Assembly: GCA_026120185.1 (NCBI GenBank)
Contig: JANUWF010002421.1
Span: forward strand, 496,001 to 560,000
Source: Voacanga thouarsii
Taxonomy: Eukaryota; Streptophyta; Magnoliopsida; Gentianales; Apocynaceae
Length of the DNA stretch: 64,000 bases
Direction: 5' to 3'
The notes beneath the pieces are model-generated. The model was not told the DNA's origin. It worked only from the letters and a program-made list of their open reading frames with translations, and did not search any database. Positions within the stretch are counted from its first letter, which is position 1. Every line of letters begins with the position of its first letter. A program made the position numbers and the translations under genes. Positions 23,201-34,974 of this stretch are shown here, one piece after another.

Positions 23201-24202
23201 GAGACCTTTTATTGTGAGCAAGAATCAGGTAAGCTCCTACATAATACCTAATTGATGTGAAATGTTTATTTTGGCAAGCCAAATGTAGAGTGTATGGACA
23301 CTCATTTATGTAAAGGCAATCGAGGGTTGAATTCTTTCTTATTTCAAACAATTGAATTATTTAAAGATCAATGGGCAGATTTAATCAAACTTAAAACTCT
23401 TTCTAAAACTGATTTTGACAAAGACTTTGGAAACCCTTAAATTGCCATTTTCATGTGGAACAGTGTTTTGTTCATTTTATCCCAAGTGGGAAATGTCGTT
23501 GAGTACTCAATAAGGGTGGACTACTAGGCCTAGTCTTTGAGGGGTTAAGGTAAGTTTCTCAGTAGGTGGCCACCTCTGAGGGGTGAGTCCTTTTCGGATA
23601 AGACGTCAGTCCAGTATGTCGTGCCGGTCCGAGCTAGCAGTGTTTTTTTCAGTCAAGTGACTGTGTTTTGCCAATATGGACACCCGGTTGTTGTTTGGGT
23701 ATAGAGAAGGAGGAGTATCTTGCCCAGTAAGCCGATCACCTACTTTTGTCAGTCTGCACAAAGTGTGGCATTCTGACCGGTAGTATGCACAAAGTGTGGC
23801 ATGCTGATATGCGGTTATGGGGCCCATCGTGTGGTAACCCATGACCATTTCTTTTGAGTGGTTCATTTTATTGATTATTTATGGTTGGAAAAGTCAAAAC
23901 ACCACTCTTGCTTTTGACTAATGTTTATTACTTGCCAGTGATCTCTTATAAAGAATTTTATACTTTGCATTCACGAATTGTTTTCTCCCGACACTTAAGC
24001 ACATATGGACTTACTAAGATTTCGGTCTCACCACCATTTTTATCTTGATTTCAGGTCGATCCTGCTGTGGGGTTGAGTAGCTAGATATTGCCTGCTTTGG
24101 GAGAATTTTATGATGATTTATTTTGTGTAATGTTTGGGGGAGATGAGAGCGGATGAATTTTATTATGAATTTGTTTTGGGTATTCTTGGATTGATTTCTT
24201 GG

Positions 24203-24368
<166 letters not shown>

Positions 24369-24507
24369 GGGATGTAATAAATTTTAAGTTCAAGTATCAT
24401 TTTTATTCCGCTATTTTATTTGTGTGATCTAGTTATAACGACCCCTTGTCCTTTGGACGAGGCGACATCCCCGGTCCTGGCGAGCCTAGGCAGCGGGGTG
24501 TTACAAG

Positions 24508-24519
24508 TGGTATCAGAGC
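24508..24519 (+). other. Primer-binding site of D (tRNA-Met)
   Basis: TGGTATCAGAGC, perfect plant tRNA-iMet complement, two bases after the LTR end. Confidence 0.95.
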
Positions 24520-24590
24520 CTAGGTTTAGGCAAATAATGATTGTATGCGTGTTATTTATTTATTCTAACCTAACTTATTGATGCTGTAGG

Positions 24591-25055
24591 ATGGTTAGGA
24601 TGCTTAGGATTACGAGGAAAGGGCAGCAGTGGCACCCGCCTATCCCTATATACCCGGAGGACCTTTCAGTTCCCCAGCATGCCCCTTAGCCAGTTATCCC
24701 TATGGAGTATAGCAGTGATGATGAGGTCCAGATCATTGAGCCACCCCCAATTCCGATGATAGACCTAAGCTCTGACAGTGAGGATGAGGTGATGATAGTG
24801 GAGCCTGAACCCCACCCTCCTATTCCCGAGGTGGACTTAGCAGCAGATAGTGATGACCCGGGGGAGATAGACTATAAATCTCCACCTAGGCCTTCTTTCC
24901 TCCCTTCTTCTAGCCGAGTTGAGCCCGGGGAGAGTTCTAGATGCCCTGGGAAGGAGCCAGTGGGGGGATTTGCTAGTGGGGTTAGGGTAGATTTTTCTAA
25001 GAACTCTGGGGGATGGTTATATGAGGCTAATGATGAGGATTCTGATGAGGACTAG
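24591..25055 (+). pseudogene. Acidic leader ORF upstream of gag in D
   Basis: One frame of about 154 codons from MVRMLRITRKGQQW to EDSDED, with a TAG at about 24687; an open 117-codon part starts at ATG 24702. It is Pro-, Ser- and acid-rich. Three tandem hydrophobic-then-acidic motifs stand out: DEVQIIEPP, MIDLSSDSEDE and VMIVEPE, plus EVDLAADSDD. The second is close to a canonical SUMO-interaction motif (hydrophobic, D, L, S/T, acidic run). The ORF lies between primer-binding site and gag in a different frame register from a normal gag extension and stops 243 bases before gag. I know no established function. Its counterpart in C is 15766-16407. Confidence 0.65.
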
Positions 25056-25298
25056 GAGTTATTCTGATTTGGATGTTTATTTGTTTACTATTTTTTGAGA
25101 ACTTGGATGTCAAGGATTTTTAATTCTGCTTTCTATCAAAATTTTGAATTTATACAAGTCCACTTTTGAAAGAGAATTGATTCCTTAGATAAAATTTAGC
25201 TTCGATTTCTATTACACATATTTGACTATGAATGCATGTGCAACTAAAATGATTTGAACCTTACATACATACACTTATCATTTGGGGAGTGGTTTAGA
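25056..25298 (+). other. Spacer between leader ORF and gag of D
   Basis: AT-rich, about 240 bases without an ORF. Confidence 0.6.
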
Positions 25299-26439
25299 AT
25301 GGCACCCAAGTGCCGTGCAGCTTCAGAAGGTGGAAGAGTTCCGGAGGCCAATCAAGTGACACTAGAAGTGGAAACAACCCAGATGCAAGCACCCAACTGG
25401 GGTGAAGGGAACAGTCAAAATATAGGATCGAGGTCTGAAGTTCCAATTGATGTGACTATGGGCCAGGTATTCAGTAAAATGGCCGAGTTTTGGCAGTCGA
25501 TGACCGATAGGCGGAACCCAAGGGGTGAGAACGAGGCCTTAGAACGGTTCTTGAAGTTTCAGCCGCTTGTCTTCTTGAGTGAAGCAGAACAAGATCAGAA
25601 GGCAGAACAGTGGGTCAAGTAGATAGAGGACATATTCGCAACGCTCCAGTATACTGAGGAGCGGATGGTTAAGTTTGCGGCTTTCTGATTGAGAGGTCTA
25701 GCTCGGGCATGGTGGCAGCAGGTCCAAGACAACTGGGAGGTGGACGAGCAAGAACGGACGTGGTCCAACTTCGTTGAGGCCTTGAGGGCAGAGTATAGCC
25801 CACAGTGGATTGTGGAGAAGTGAGAAGACGAATTTCAGAATCTGAGGTAGGGAAGCATGTCGGTGGCCCAGTACACGGCCCGGTTCACCCAGTTGTCCAA
25901 ATACTGTGCGCAATTGGTGGACACCGAGCAAAATAGAACGAGGCAGTTTGTCAAGGGGCTGAGACCAGAGTTGAGGATAGCATTGGCACCTGCTCCACCG
26001 ACCACCTATTCGGAGGCTGTAGACGTAGCTACTTGAACGGAGAATGAGGAACACAGCAGGATGGCGGCAAAACCCTTCCAACCGCCAAGGCAGCCACAGG
26101 GACACTTCTCGAGGCCGCAACCCCACAAGTGCCCAGCCAATCACCAATGGCAGAATCGGGGGAAGCAAGCCCGGACAGCACCAGGTGGACCTGCCTCGAA
26201 TCTTCCATCCTGCAGGCAGTGTGGAAGGAAAGGCCACACCGAAAAGAATTGTTGGTCTAAGGGTAGTGAAAAGAAGTGCTATTACTGTGGCGACCCAAAC
26301 CACCTGAGGAACACTTGCCCCAAATTGCACCGAGTCGGGCAAGGAAACCCGACTCAGAACCCGGGACCCAACCGAGCCAACCCCACGGGAGCATCCGGGA
26401 GTGGAGCGCTGAAGCCGCAAGTGAAGGCCAAGGTATTCG
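25299..26439 (+). pseudogene. gag: D gag pseudogene
   Basis: The start is taken at MAPKCRA (25299), preceded by stops in other contexts; the upstream in-frame ATG at 25254 lacks family features. Gag core: LERFLKFQPLVFL, then IEDIFATLQYT, LRGLARAWWQQV, SVAQYTARFTQLSKYC and FVKGLRPELRIALA. Two intact zinc knuckles follow (CRQCGRKGHTEKNC and CYYCGDPNHLRNTC, both CX2CX4HX4C); single knuckles are commoner in chromoviruses. Stops at 25620, 25686, 25821, 25848 and 26034 all fit a C-to-T or G-to-A change of Trp, Arg or Gln codons. The 291-codon minus-strand ORF at 25698-26573 is a shadow of this region. Confidence 0.9.
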
Positions 26440-26951
26440 TTCTCAACAGAGAGGAAGTTCGGGCCGATGCAACAGTGGTAAAAGGTACGTTCACTATTCA
26501 AGGACGTTCCGTTAATGCTTTGATTGATCCTGGCTCTATTCACTCCTATATAAACAAGTCGTGTGCATGTCATTTGGGTTGGGATAGAGTGGAGCTACCT
26601 TTCATTCTAGAGGTACGCACACCTCTGGGGAAAATGGTGCAAGCGGATCGGTATGTAAAAGAGTGTAAAATTAATATGGGGAGAGAAAGCCTGGAGGGAG
26701 ATTTGGTAGTGTTAGACATTGAGGATTATGACTTGATTTTGGGGATGGACTGGTTAGCCAAGCATGGAGCTAGGGTGGATTGTAAAAATAAGACAGTCCA
26801 GTTCGTCAGACTGGGTTGTGACGTATTGGAATTTAATGGTAAGAGGGTCAAAGAATATAAGTACTTGATTACGGGGGCTAAAGCCCGGAAATTGTTGAAG
26901 CAAGGGTGTCAAAGGTACCTGGTTTACGTGATAAATAAGCCGAAGGACTAG
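26440..26951 (+). pseudogene. pol: D aspartic protease
   Basis: In frame with the gag zinc knuckles (open from 26061). The active site reads VNALIDPGSIHSYI (about 26510-26550), with the catalytic Asp kept and Pro in the second position (DPGS). Downstream LEGDLVVLDIEDYDLILGMDWLAKHGARVDC is the conserved flap and C-terminal part. This is the best-preserved domain of D and has no stop before TAG 26949, which replaces a sense codon ahead of the reverse transcriptase linker. Confidence 0.9.
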
Positions 26952-28310
26952 TGCACTCTAGAGGACACTGAAGTAGTGAAGGATTTCCCCGATGTGTTTT
27001 CGACGGAGCTTGATTCTCTACCTTATAGCCGAGAGGTGGAATTCACTATCAACTTAGTTTCGGGAGCAGAACCAGCATCGCGGACTCCGTACCGGATGGC
27101 ACTGGTAGAGTTGAAAGAGTTGAAAGAGTAGTTGCAGGAGTTAGTAAGTCAAGGTTATATTAGACCTAGCACGTCGCCTTGGGGAGCGCCTGTGCTATTT
27201 GTGAAGAAGAAGGACGGTACTCTGAGGCTATGCATTGACTATCGGGGTTTGAATAACTTAACGGTCAAGAACAAATATCCCTTACCGTTGATTGATGAAC
27301 TATTCGACTAGTTGCAAGGGTCCAGTTACTACTCTAAGTTGGATCTGAGGCAAGGGTACTACCAGGTGCGGATAAGAGAGGATGATATCCCCAAGACAAC
27401 CTTCAACACCAGATATGGACACTACGACTTCGTGGTGATGCCGTTCGGGGTGACAAACACCCCAGTAGTATTCATGGACCTGATGCACCGAGAATTTCGA
27501 CCCTATCTGGACAAGTTTGTAGTGGTCTTCATCGACGATATCTTGATCTACTCCAAGAGTCCGAAGGAGCATGCGGAGCATCTGAAGCTCGTATTGGAGA
27601 AGCTTCGGGAGCACAAGCTGTATGCAAAGTTCAGCAAGTGCGAATTCTGGTTGGACAGTATGGCATTCCTTGGCCATATGGTGACCAAGGAGGGAATTAA
27701 GGTGGACCCGGCAAAGGTTGAAGCAATATCAGACTGGAAGCAGCCGGAGAGTATCACCGAGATCCGGAGTTTCTTAGGACTGGCCGGTTACTACCGAAGG
27801 TTTATTAAGGGATTTTCGACACTTGCATCACCAATGACCCGATTATTGCGAAAGGATGTTCTATATGTGTGAAACGAGAAATGCGAGAAGAGTTTTCAAG
27901 AACTGAAACGCAGACTGATGACATCAACGATATTGAGTCTACCGGAGGAAGGCAAACTATATGCGCTGTATACTGATGCTTCGAAAGAAGGACTGGGAGC
28001 AGTGTTGATGCAGGACCGGAAGGTGATTGCTTATGCTTCTCGGAAGCTGAGACCTCATGAAGTCAACTACCCCACTCATGATTTGGAGCTGGCTGCTATA
28101 GTGTTCACCCTAAAGAAATGGCGACACTACCTGTATGGAGCCGAATATGAGGTGTTCACCAATTATAAAAGTCTGAAGTATATCTTCACCTAGAAGGATC
28201 TGAACTTAAGGCAGCGAAGATGAATGGAATTCTTAGAAGAATACCGATGCCCGATCAACTACCATCCCGAGAAGGCCAATGTTGTGGCAGATGCCCTGAG
28301 CAGGAAAGTT
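26952..28310 (+). pseudogene. pol: D reverse transcriptase and RNase H
   Basis: Same frame as gag and protease. Reverse transcriptase: [68 protein letters not shown], catalytic [14 protein letters not shown] (about 27520-27560), [24 protein letters not shown]. RNase [18 protein letters not shown] (first Asp kept), [20 protein letters not shown] (Glu kept), [11 protein letters not shown] (Asp to Asn at the usual FTDHKS) and ADALSRK. Stops at 27129, 27309, 27870, 28191 and 28221 correspond to single transitions of Gln or Trp codons. The minus-strand ORFs at 27300-27757 are shadows. Confidence 0.93.
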
Positions 28311-29400
28311 GGGATGGCTAGGTTAAGAGTGCAGGAAATGCAAGCGGTTCAGGATGTGTTGGACAGAAGGGTGAAAGTGCAAGATAAAGGAATTGTCATC
28401 AGCAATTTGAAGTTGGTGCCGGACCTGAAGAAGGAAATCGTGGAAGCTCAGCAAAACAACGCCAAGTTCCAACTTTTCAAGGACAAGGAGCTAAAGCGGC
28501 CTGGCAGTGAATTCCGTCTAGACGAGATGGGAGTTCTACATTTCAGGGATCAGTTGTGTATACCCGGAGAGCAGCAATTAAAGGACCGAATTTTGGAAGA
28601 AGCGCACAAGAGCAAGTACACCATTCATTCAGGGGAAGTCAAGATGTATCAGGACTTGAAGAGAGCCTATTGGTGGCCCGGACTGAAGCGAGATGTGGTC
28701 AAGTATGTCTCGACCTGTTTCACCTGCCAAAAAGTCGAAGCGGAGCATAAGAAGTCAGTGGGACTAATGCAGCCATTGCCAGTGCCGGAATGGAAGTGAG
28801 AAGAGGTGACTATAGATTTCATCACTGGGCTTCCCATGTCAAGGACTCAAAAGGACGCCATATGGGTAGTGGTGGATTGACTAACCAAGTCGGCCCATTT
28901 CATACCAGTGAAGTGAGGGACTCGATGGAGAAGCTGGCTCAGACTTATATTCGAGAGATCGTTCGACTACATGGAATGCCTTCAAGCATAGTGTCAGATC
29001 AAGACCCGAGGTTTACATCTCGTTTCTGGGGAAAGTTTCAGGAAGCAATGGGGTCGAATCTGAAATTCAGTACGACGGTGCATCCGCAGACCGATGGGCA
29101 GTCAGAGAAGGTGATACATATATTGGAAGATATGCTGAGAGCCTGTGTTTTGGACTTCGGAGATAAATGGATAGAGTGTGTTCCGTATGCAGAATTATCA
29201 TATAACAATAGCCATCAAGCTTCGATCGGGATGGCACAGTACAAGGCTTTGTATGGGCGCAAATGTCAGGTACCGTTGTATTGGAGTTGGTCCGAAGACG
29301 GTCATGTGAGCAAAACTGGAGAAGTATGTGTCCAAGAGATGTTGGATAAAGAGAAATTGATCATGGAGAGGTTAAAGGCGGCACGGAGTCGGTAGAAAAA
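28311..29400 (+). pseudogene. pol: D integrase
   Basis: Linker, then HHCC zinc domain (HKSKYTIHSGEVKMYQDLKR, CFTCQK) and rve core: EVTIDFITGLPMS with the first Asp, WVVVD, HFIPVK, then after a 1-base loss near 28914 a new frame with REIVRLHGMPSSIVSDQDPR (second Asp), TTVHPQTDGQSEKVIHILED (catalytic Glu in QSEK) and ELSYNNSHQASIGMAQYKALYGRK. All three DDE residues are visible. TGA at 28797 and 28878 and TAG at 29393 interrupt it. The N-terminal part of the ORF that starts at 28790 is out of frame and should be ignored. Confidence 0.92.
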
Positions 29401-29860
29401 CAATGCGGACAATTGGTGAAGAGAATTAGAATTTCAAGTCGGGGACAGCGTATTTTTGAAGTTGACGCCGAATAGAGGAATTTTGAAGCATCCAAAGGGC
29501 GGAAAATTGAATCCGAGATATTTTGGGTCGTTTCCGATTAAGGAAAGAATTGGACCGGTAGCTTACCGATTGGACCCGCTAGACGGGTTGACGGGTATCC
29601 ATGACGTGTTTCATGTGTCACAATTGAAGAAGTATAATGCGGATCCCGGTTATGTATTGAATGATGAACCGTTAGTATTGCAGCCCGACCTAAGCTATGT
29701 GGAGATATTGGACCGCAATATCAAGACTCTCCGGAACAAACAGATACCAATGGTTAAGATTCAGTGGGAGCATCATGGCTCACAGGATGCCACATGGGAG
29801 TCGGAAGAATAGGTTAAACGGAAGTATCCCGAGTTGAAATAGAGGTATGCTTGAATTTCG
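29401..29860 (+). pseudogene. pol: D integrase C-terminus with chromodomain
   Basis: GPY-type module (VFLKLTPNRGILKHPKGGKL, RYFGSFPIKERIGPVAYRL), then IHDVFHVSQLKKY, and a chromodomain-like tail: LSYVEILDRNIKTLRNKQIP, MVKIQWEHHGSQDATWESEE. This domain defines chromoviruses; in relatives it is thought to guide integration toward particular chromatin. A TAG at 29810 precedes KRKYPELK, which in family members is still coding, so the true end was probably near 29840. Confidence 0.88.
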
Positions 29861-29875
29861 GGACGAAATTCTTCT

Positions 29876-29888
29876 AAGGAGGGGAGGA
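29876..29888 (+). other. Polypurine tract of D
   Basis: AAGGAGGGGAGGA immediately before the TGTGAAACC of the 3' LTR. Confidence 0.93.
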
Positions 29889-30132
29889 TGTGAAACCCCA
29901 ATCAAAACTAGTCTTGGTGTAAGGGGGTTGTGATGCATATCATACTTTATTGCATGTTTAAATATATTTTTATATGATTTTCTGTGTTTTGGATTTGAGA
30001 TTTATTGTCTTGAAGGCTTCGTAGGGGTATTGCTTGAGAAGGGCAAAATGGTAATTTTGCTTGAGGTGGAAAAAGGGAGATAGCTTGATGATTGAATAGA
30101 AAATATTTTTTTTAGAGGGGAAATAAGAACAA

Positions 30133-30208
30133 GAGTTGTTGTGGTGTAGTGGTTAGAGCCTTAGAATTAATTCTTGAGGTCTTGGGTTCAAATTCCATCA
30201 TAGGAGCT
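30133..30208 (+). promoter_or_regulatory. tRNA-like module in 3' LTR of D
   Basis: Second copy of the A box TGGTGTAGTGG (30142-30152) and B box GGTTCAAATTC (30185-30195). Both boxes are identical to the 5' LTR copy although neighbouring bases have changed. Confidence 0.55.
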
Positions 30209-31825
30209 TTAGCTTGGTTAAATTTTATTTTTGCTTGGGAAGTAATAGTTTCGGCTTTATGTGCTTGGAGTAGGATAGAGATGTTGTCCTAAGAGAGACA
30301 TGTTAGGAGTATCCTCATGCTACTCCTTTGCCCTACACGAATTTCCTAAGGGGAATTCATTTCCCCTTGATATTTGATTTTCCTTATTTCTCAACTCATT
30401 AGTTTGATCAAGTTGTTCTAGCCATTTTCTTTCCAGAAATTTCAGTAAAGTACTGTGGTTTTGTAGGATCAAAATGCCTTAGTGAAAGGCATCTTATGTT
30501 CTGAAAATTCGAAAGAGTTGTGGGAGATTCCAAGAGGATAAATCCCTCTAGTGAACTTGCTAAAAATTCACTCTAGCTAGGTTCATTTCCCTTCATGCAT
30601 AGAACTGAAATTTTCCAGCTTTGTGTGCCTTCAAGGTGTCAAAATTCTTAACCATTATTCCCTCCAAAATGCTGCCAAAAAAAGGCCCTTTTTTTCAACC
30701 TAGAATCTAGATTTTTCTGGCTATTTTCAGACTGTACAAAAGTGGTGCAAAACCAGAAAAATTTCTGTGCAAATCGCAACTTTGGAGGTCCAAAACCAAG
30801 CTGTTTTCTTCTGGATTTTGTTCAGCACCTTATCCATGTTTTGCCTCCATGAAGAAGGCTGGAAATTAGCCTTCAAAGCCCCTAAAACTCCCCTTCAAAA
30901 TCTCTACAAGCTGGTTGGAAAATGGCAGCCGAAAAACTGTCCAGGAATTCCAGCCTAGCGAAAATCCTGTGCAGTCTAACTGTCCTGCTTTGTTTCCTAA
31001 TTCTCTCCCAGCCGAAACCCCATCCTTGTTCTGCATAAACTTCCCTTAAACCTTCAGTAATTGAGCTACATTATCTCCCTTAAGCTTCTGCACGAAATTC
31101 AAACATGGCTACTCGAAAATCTCTCCAACAAATCACTGCAATCATGCTTGATTGATTACCAAAATTCCAGCCACCTTAGTTTAGCAACCTTCCATAAAGT
31201 ATCCCTCAAATAACCAGACTTTTTCTTCACCATTATGCTCCTTTTTTTTTTGCCACCATAAGCCTCCTTAAACCAGCTTTCAATCAACCGAAATACTGCT
31301 CAAAACAGTCGGCCATGGCAGACTTCCAAATCTCTCAAATAATTAAGATATTCTTGAATATTTAGTTTCCAAATTTGCTTCCTAAAAATATTCTTCAAGG
31401 ATTTTAACAACTAGTCATTCCTTTTCCCTTCCAAACCAAAGAACCATCTTCCTAAACCCTACCGAAAATTCGGTAGCCCTAGTTCTCACAGAATTTCGAC
31501 AGCTGCAAAACAAAATCTCTCAAATCACTTCAACCTTCAAGAACGCACACAACACACCAAGAACACCTATTCCTTCCTTTCACCTAATACCCCTCCAAAC
31601 CACTTCAAACCTTCTCCAAAATTTCCAAATTTAACCTACTCACTGCTGTGAGTCCATCAACACCATTCTTAACGTCTAACTCCACAAACCAACTTTCTAG
31701 TTTGGATAAAAAACCAGAAAATTCTGTGAAGGTTCAAGAACACCTTCAAGGTAGGTTAGTTCTAACAACTTCATCTTCTCCAATCTTGATCTCTAGTGAA
31801 AATATATATGAATAAACATGCTAAT

Positions 31826-31827
<2 letters not shown>

Positions 31828-31872
<45 letters not shown>
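31828..31872 (+). repeat. (CT)n microsatellite
   Basis: Nearly pure CT run in the 3' LTR of D. The 5' LTR version (about 21918-21950) is shorter and interrupted by CCCC. Confidence 0.93.
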
Positions 31873-31873
<1 letters not shown>

Positions 31874-34019
31874 GGCCGAAATTCTCTTCTCTTGGCCGGA
31901 TGGCTTCTTCTCCTATGGCCATGCTTTCTCCATCTTCCTTGGACGAAGCTAGGCATCTAGGAGTTGAGATCCATTCTAAACTCCTTCAAGTTATTCCTCA
32001 AACAAGTAATTCCCTTCAATCTTTCATTTAAATTCTAGATTCATGTCTCTAGGATGATGTTGATAGTATGTGGATTGTGATAGGATTTGAGTATGTATTG
32101 TTGAGATTGAAGCATGAATATATGTATGATTGTGAAGGAGATGGGATTTATGCATGGAAGGATTATCTTGGATGATTGATTGATGATTTGGGGTTTGATG
32201 CATGTTTCCATATCATAGGTAGTATTTGTGATGAAGTATGCTAGAGATTATGTCACCGTTGGTAAATAGGATTTATATTCATGTTGGATTATTGAAGCCA
32301 TGATCATATTTATGCTAGTAGAGGTTAGATCATGTCTTGATAAATTTAGATCTATACTTATATGCATGATTTGGATGATTTGATGAATTGAAGGATTGTA
32401 TATGTTCTTAATTGTGGTTAGCCATAGAAATTTGATCATGATCTAGTTTTCCATAAATTAACTTTTATTTCATGAATAAAATATTTAATAATATAATTTT
32501 ACTATATATATATATATATATATTTACTTAAAATAATGAAATCAAATAAAGCCTTTTATGAAAATAATTATAATTAGTAAAATATTTATTACTAAAAATT
32601 TAATTATTATCTTTTAATCATAACCCATTAAGAATTTATTTATTATTGTTCAAGTAAGACTCATTAAATTTATTTTCAACTAATTTTAGCTATCAATTAT
32701 TTTCTAACAACTAAATTATTAATAAATTATTATTTTATTTAATACTACATAGGACTCTTGATCAAATAAACTCTAAATTTTTCTTAGCAAGATTTAAACT
32801 TTCAATTTATTAGAATTTATTTCCCAAACCATTAATTATTTTAAATATCAAATTAGGCTCAACTTATAGACCTATTTATTTATTGTTTGGCCTTAGAGCT
32901 TGGGACACTAGGATCATGGTAGTAGTAAGTTGAGTTGATTTAAAATTGAGGAAGTGGATTGTGGCTTGAAATTGATTGTGATTTGTATTTGCCCATGCGG
33001 GATTAGATCAGCTGTTGGAGACCTTTTATTATGAGCAAGAATCAGGTAAACTCTTGTATAAAACCTGATTGATGTGAAATGTTTATTATGGCAAGCCAAA
33101 TGTAGAGTGTATGGACACTTATTTATGTAAAGGCAATTGAGGGTTGAATTCTTTCTTATTTCAAACAATTGAATTATTTAAAGATCATTGAGCAAATTTA
33201 ATCAAACACAAAACTCTTTTTAAAACTGATTTTGACAAAGACTTTGGAAACCCTTAAATTGCCATTTTCATGTGGAACAGTGTTTTGTTCATTTTATCCC
33301 AAGTGGGAAACGCCGTTGAGTACTCAATAAGGGTGGACTACTAGGCCTAGTCTTTGAGGGGTTAAGGTAAGTCTCTCAGTAGGTAGCCACCTCTGAGGGG
33401 TGAGTCCTTTTCGAATAAGACGTCAGTCCAGTAGGTCGTGCCGGTCCGAGCTAGCAGTGTTCTTTTCAGTCAAGTGACTGTGTTTTGCCAAAATGGACAC
33501 CCGGTTGTTGTTTGGGTATAGAGAAGGAGGAGTATCTTGCCCAGTAAGCCGATCACCTACTTTTGTCAGTCTGCACAAAGTGTGGCATTCTAACCGGTAG
33601 TATGCACAAAGTGTGGCATGCTGACCATGCGGTTATGGGGCCCATCGTGTGGTAACCCATGACCATTTCTTTTGAATGGTTCATTTTATTGATTATTTAT
33701 GGTTGGAAAAGTCAAAACACCACTCTTGCTTTTGACTAATGTTTATTGCTTGCCAGTGATCTCTTATAAAGAATTTTATACTTTGCATTCACGAACTGTT
33801 TTCTCCCGACACTTAAGCACAGACGAACTTACTGAGATTTCGGTCTCACCACCATTTTTACCATGATTTCAGGTCGATCCTGCTATGGGGATGAGGAGCT
33901 AGATATTGCCTATTTTGGAAGAATTTTTGATGATTTATTTTGTGTGATGTTTGGGGGAGATGAGAGCGGATGAATTTTATTATGAATTTGTTTTGGGTAT
34001 TCTTGGATTGATTTCTTGG

Positions 34020-34021
<2 letters not shown>

Positions 34022-34080
<59 letters not shown>
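34022..34080 (+). repeat. (TTA)n microsatellite, about 20 units
   Basis: Shorter partner of the tract at 24205-24368. Confidence 0.97.
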
Positions 34081-34222
34081 GGGATGTAATAAGTTTTAAG
34101 TTCAAGTATCATTTTTATTCTGCTATTTTATTTGTGTGACCTAGTTATAAAGACTCCTTGTCCTTTGGACGAGGCGACATCCCCGGCCCTGCTGGGCCTA
34201 AGTAGCGGGGTGTTACATATTG

Positions 34223-34914
34223 TATCAGATCGAGACCCCAGATTTACTTCGACGTTTTGGGCTAAGTTGCAGCAAAGATACGGGACACTATTAAAATTCA
34301 GTACAGCAGCGCACCCATAAATGAATGGATAGACTAAACGAGTGAATAGGGTTTTGAAAGATTTGCTGCAGGCTTACGCTTTAGATTTTGAAACCAAGTG
34401 TATTGATAATTTAGCGTATGTAGAATTTGCCTACAACAATAGTTATCAATCAACCATCGGAATGGCCCCGTTTGAAGCTTTATATGGAAGGAAATGTCAG
34501 TCCCCATTGTATTAGGAAAGTTTAGGATGAAGAATGGGTGAACAGGAAGCTTTTGATCTAAAAAAGGTTCGACAGGCTGTAGAAATGATCAAAACTAAGT
34601 TGGAGGCAGCACAGGTAGACAAAAATGTTATGCAGATCGACGTATGAGAGATTTAGAATTTGCTAAAGGGGATCGTGTATTCTTGAAGTTGACTTCACAA
34701 TGATAATTAGGAACCAAAGGACAAGGGAAGAAATTGACGCTTAGGTACGTAGGACCATTCTCTATTGTCGTATAAGGAAAAGCCTATTAGGATCTTAGAG
34801 TATGCTGAAAAGGAATTACGGAATAAAAAAATTCCACTTGTAAAACTATTGTGGAATCATCACCCAGTGCAAGATACAACTTGGGAAACGGAGGCAAATA
34901 TATTGAAAAGTACC
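34223..34914 (+). pseudogene. pol: C integrase C-terminal part and chromodomain
   Basis: Continues the integrase broken at 19974. SDRDPRFTSTFWAKLQQRYG carries the second catalytic Asp. The position of the catalytic Glu reads Lys (TKRVN where the family has T-E-R-V-N). FAYNNSYQSTIGMAPFEALY and GRKCQSPLY follow, then a basic stretch and RYVGPFSIV. From there the sequence jumps straight to KPIRILEYAEKELRNKKIPL and LLWNHHPVQDTTWETE, the chromodomain, so roughly 60 residues of the GPY-chromodomain linker are deleted. It ends with a stop at about 34914. Confidence 0.87.
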
Positions 34915-34961
34915 TAGAACTACTCCAAATGTAAGCCAATTTTGAGCACGAATTTTTTTTT

Positions 34962-34974
34962 ATGGAAGGGAGAA
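34962..34974 (+). other. Polypurine tract of C
   Basis: ATGGAAGGGAGAA directly before the LTR start TGTAGCACCCC. Confidence 0.85.

Larger units (their letters stand above)
29889..34217 (+). repeat. 3' LTR of D
   Basis: 4329 bp, aligned with 19975-24505 throughout. Differences include a longer CT run (31828-31872), a shorter (TTA)n, a missing ~110-bp segment at about 32505 and scattered substitutions. It ends GGGTGTTACA, followed by the TATTG duplication. Confidence 0.95.

Noticed and set aside
25698..26573. 291-codon minus-strand ORF
   Set aside because: Lies antisense to the zinc knuckles and protease of D, has no recognisable domain, and the plus strand reads a clear gag-pol.
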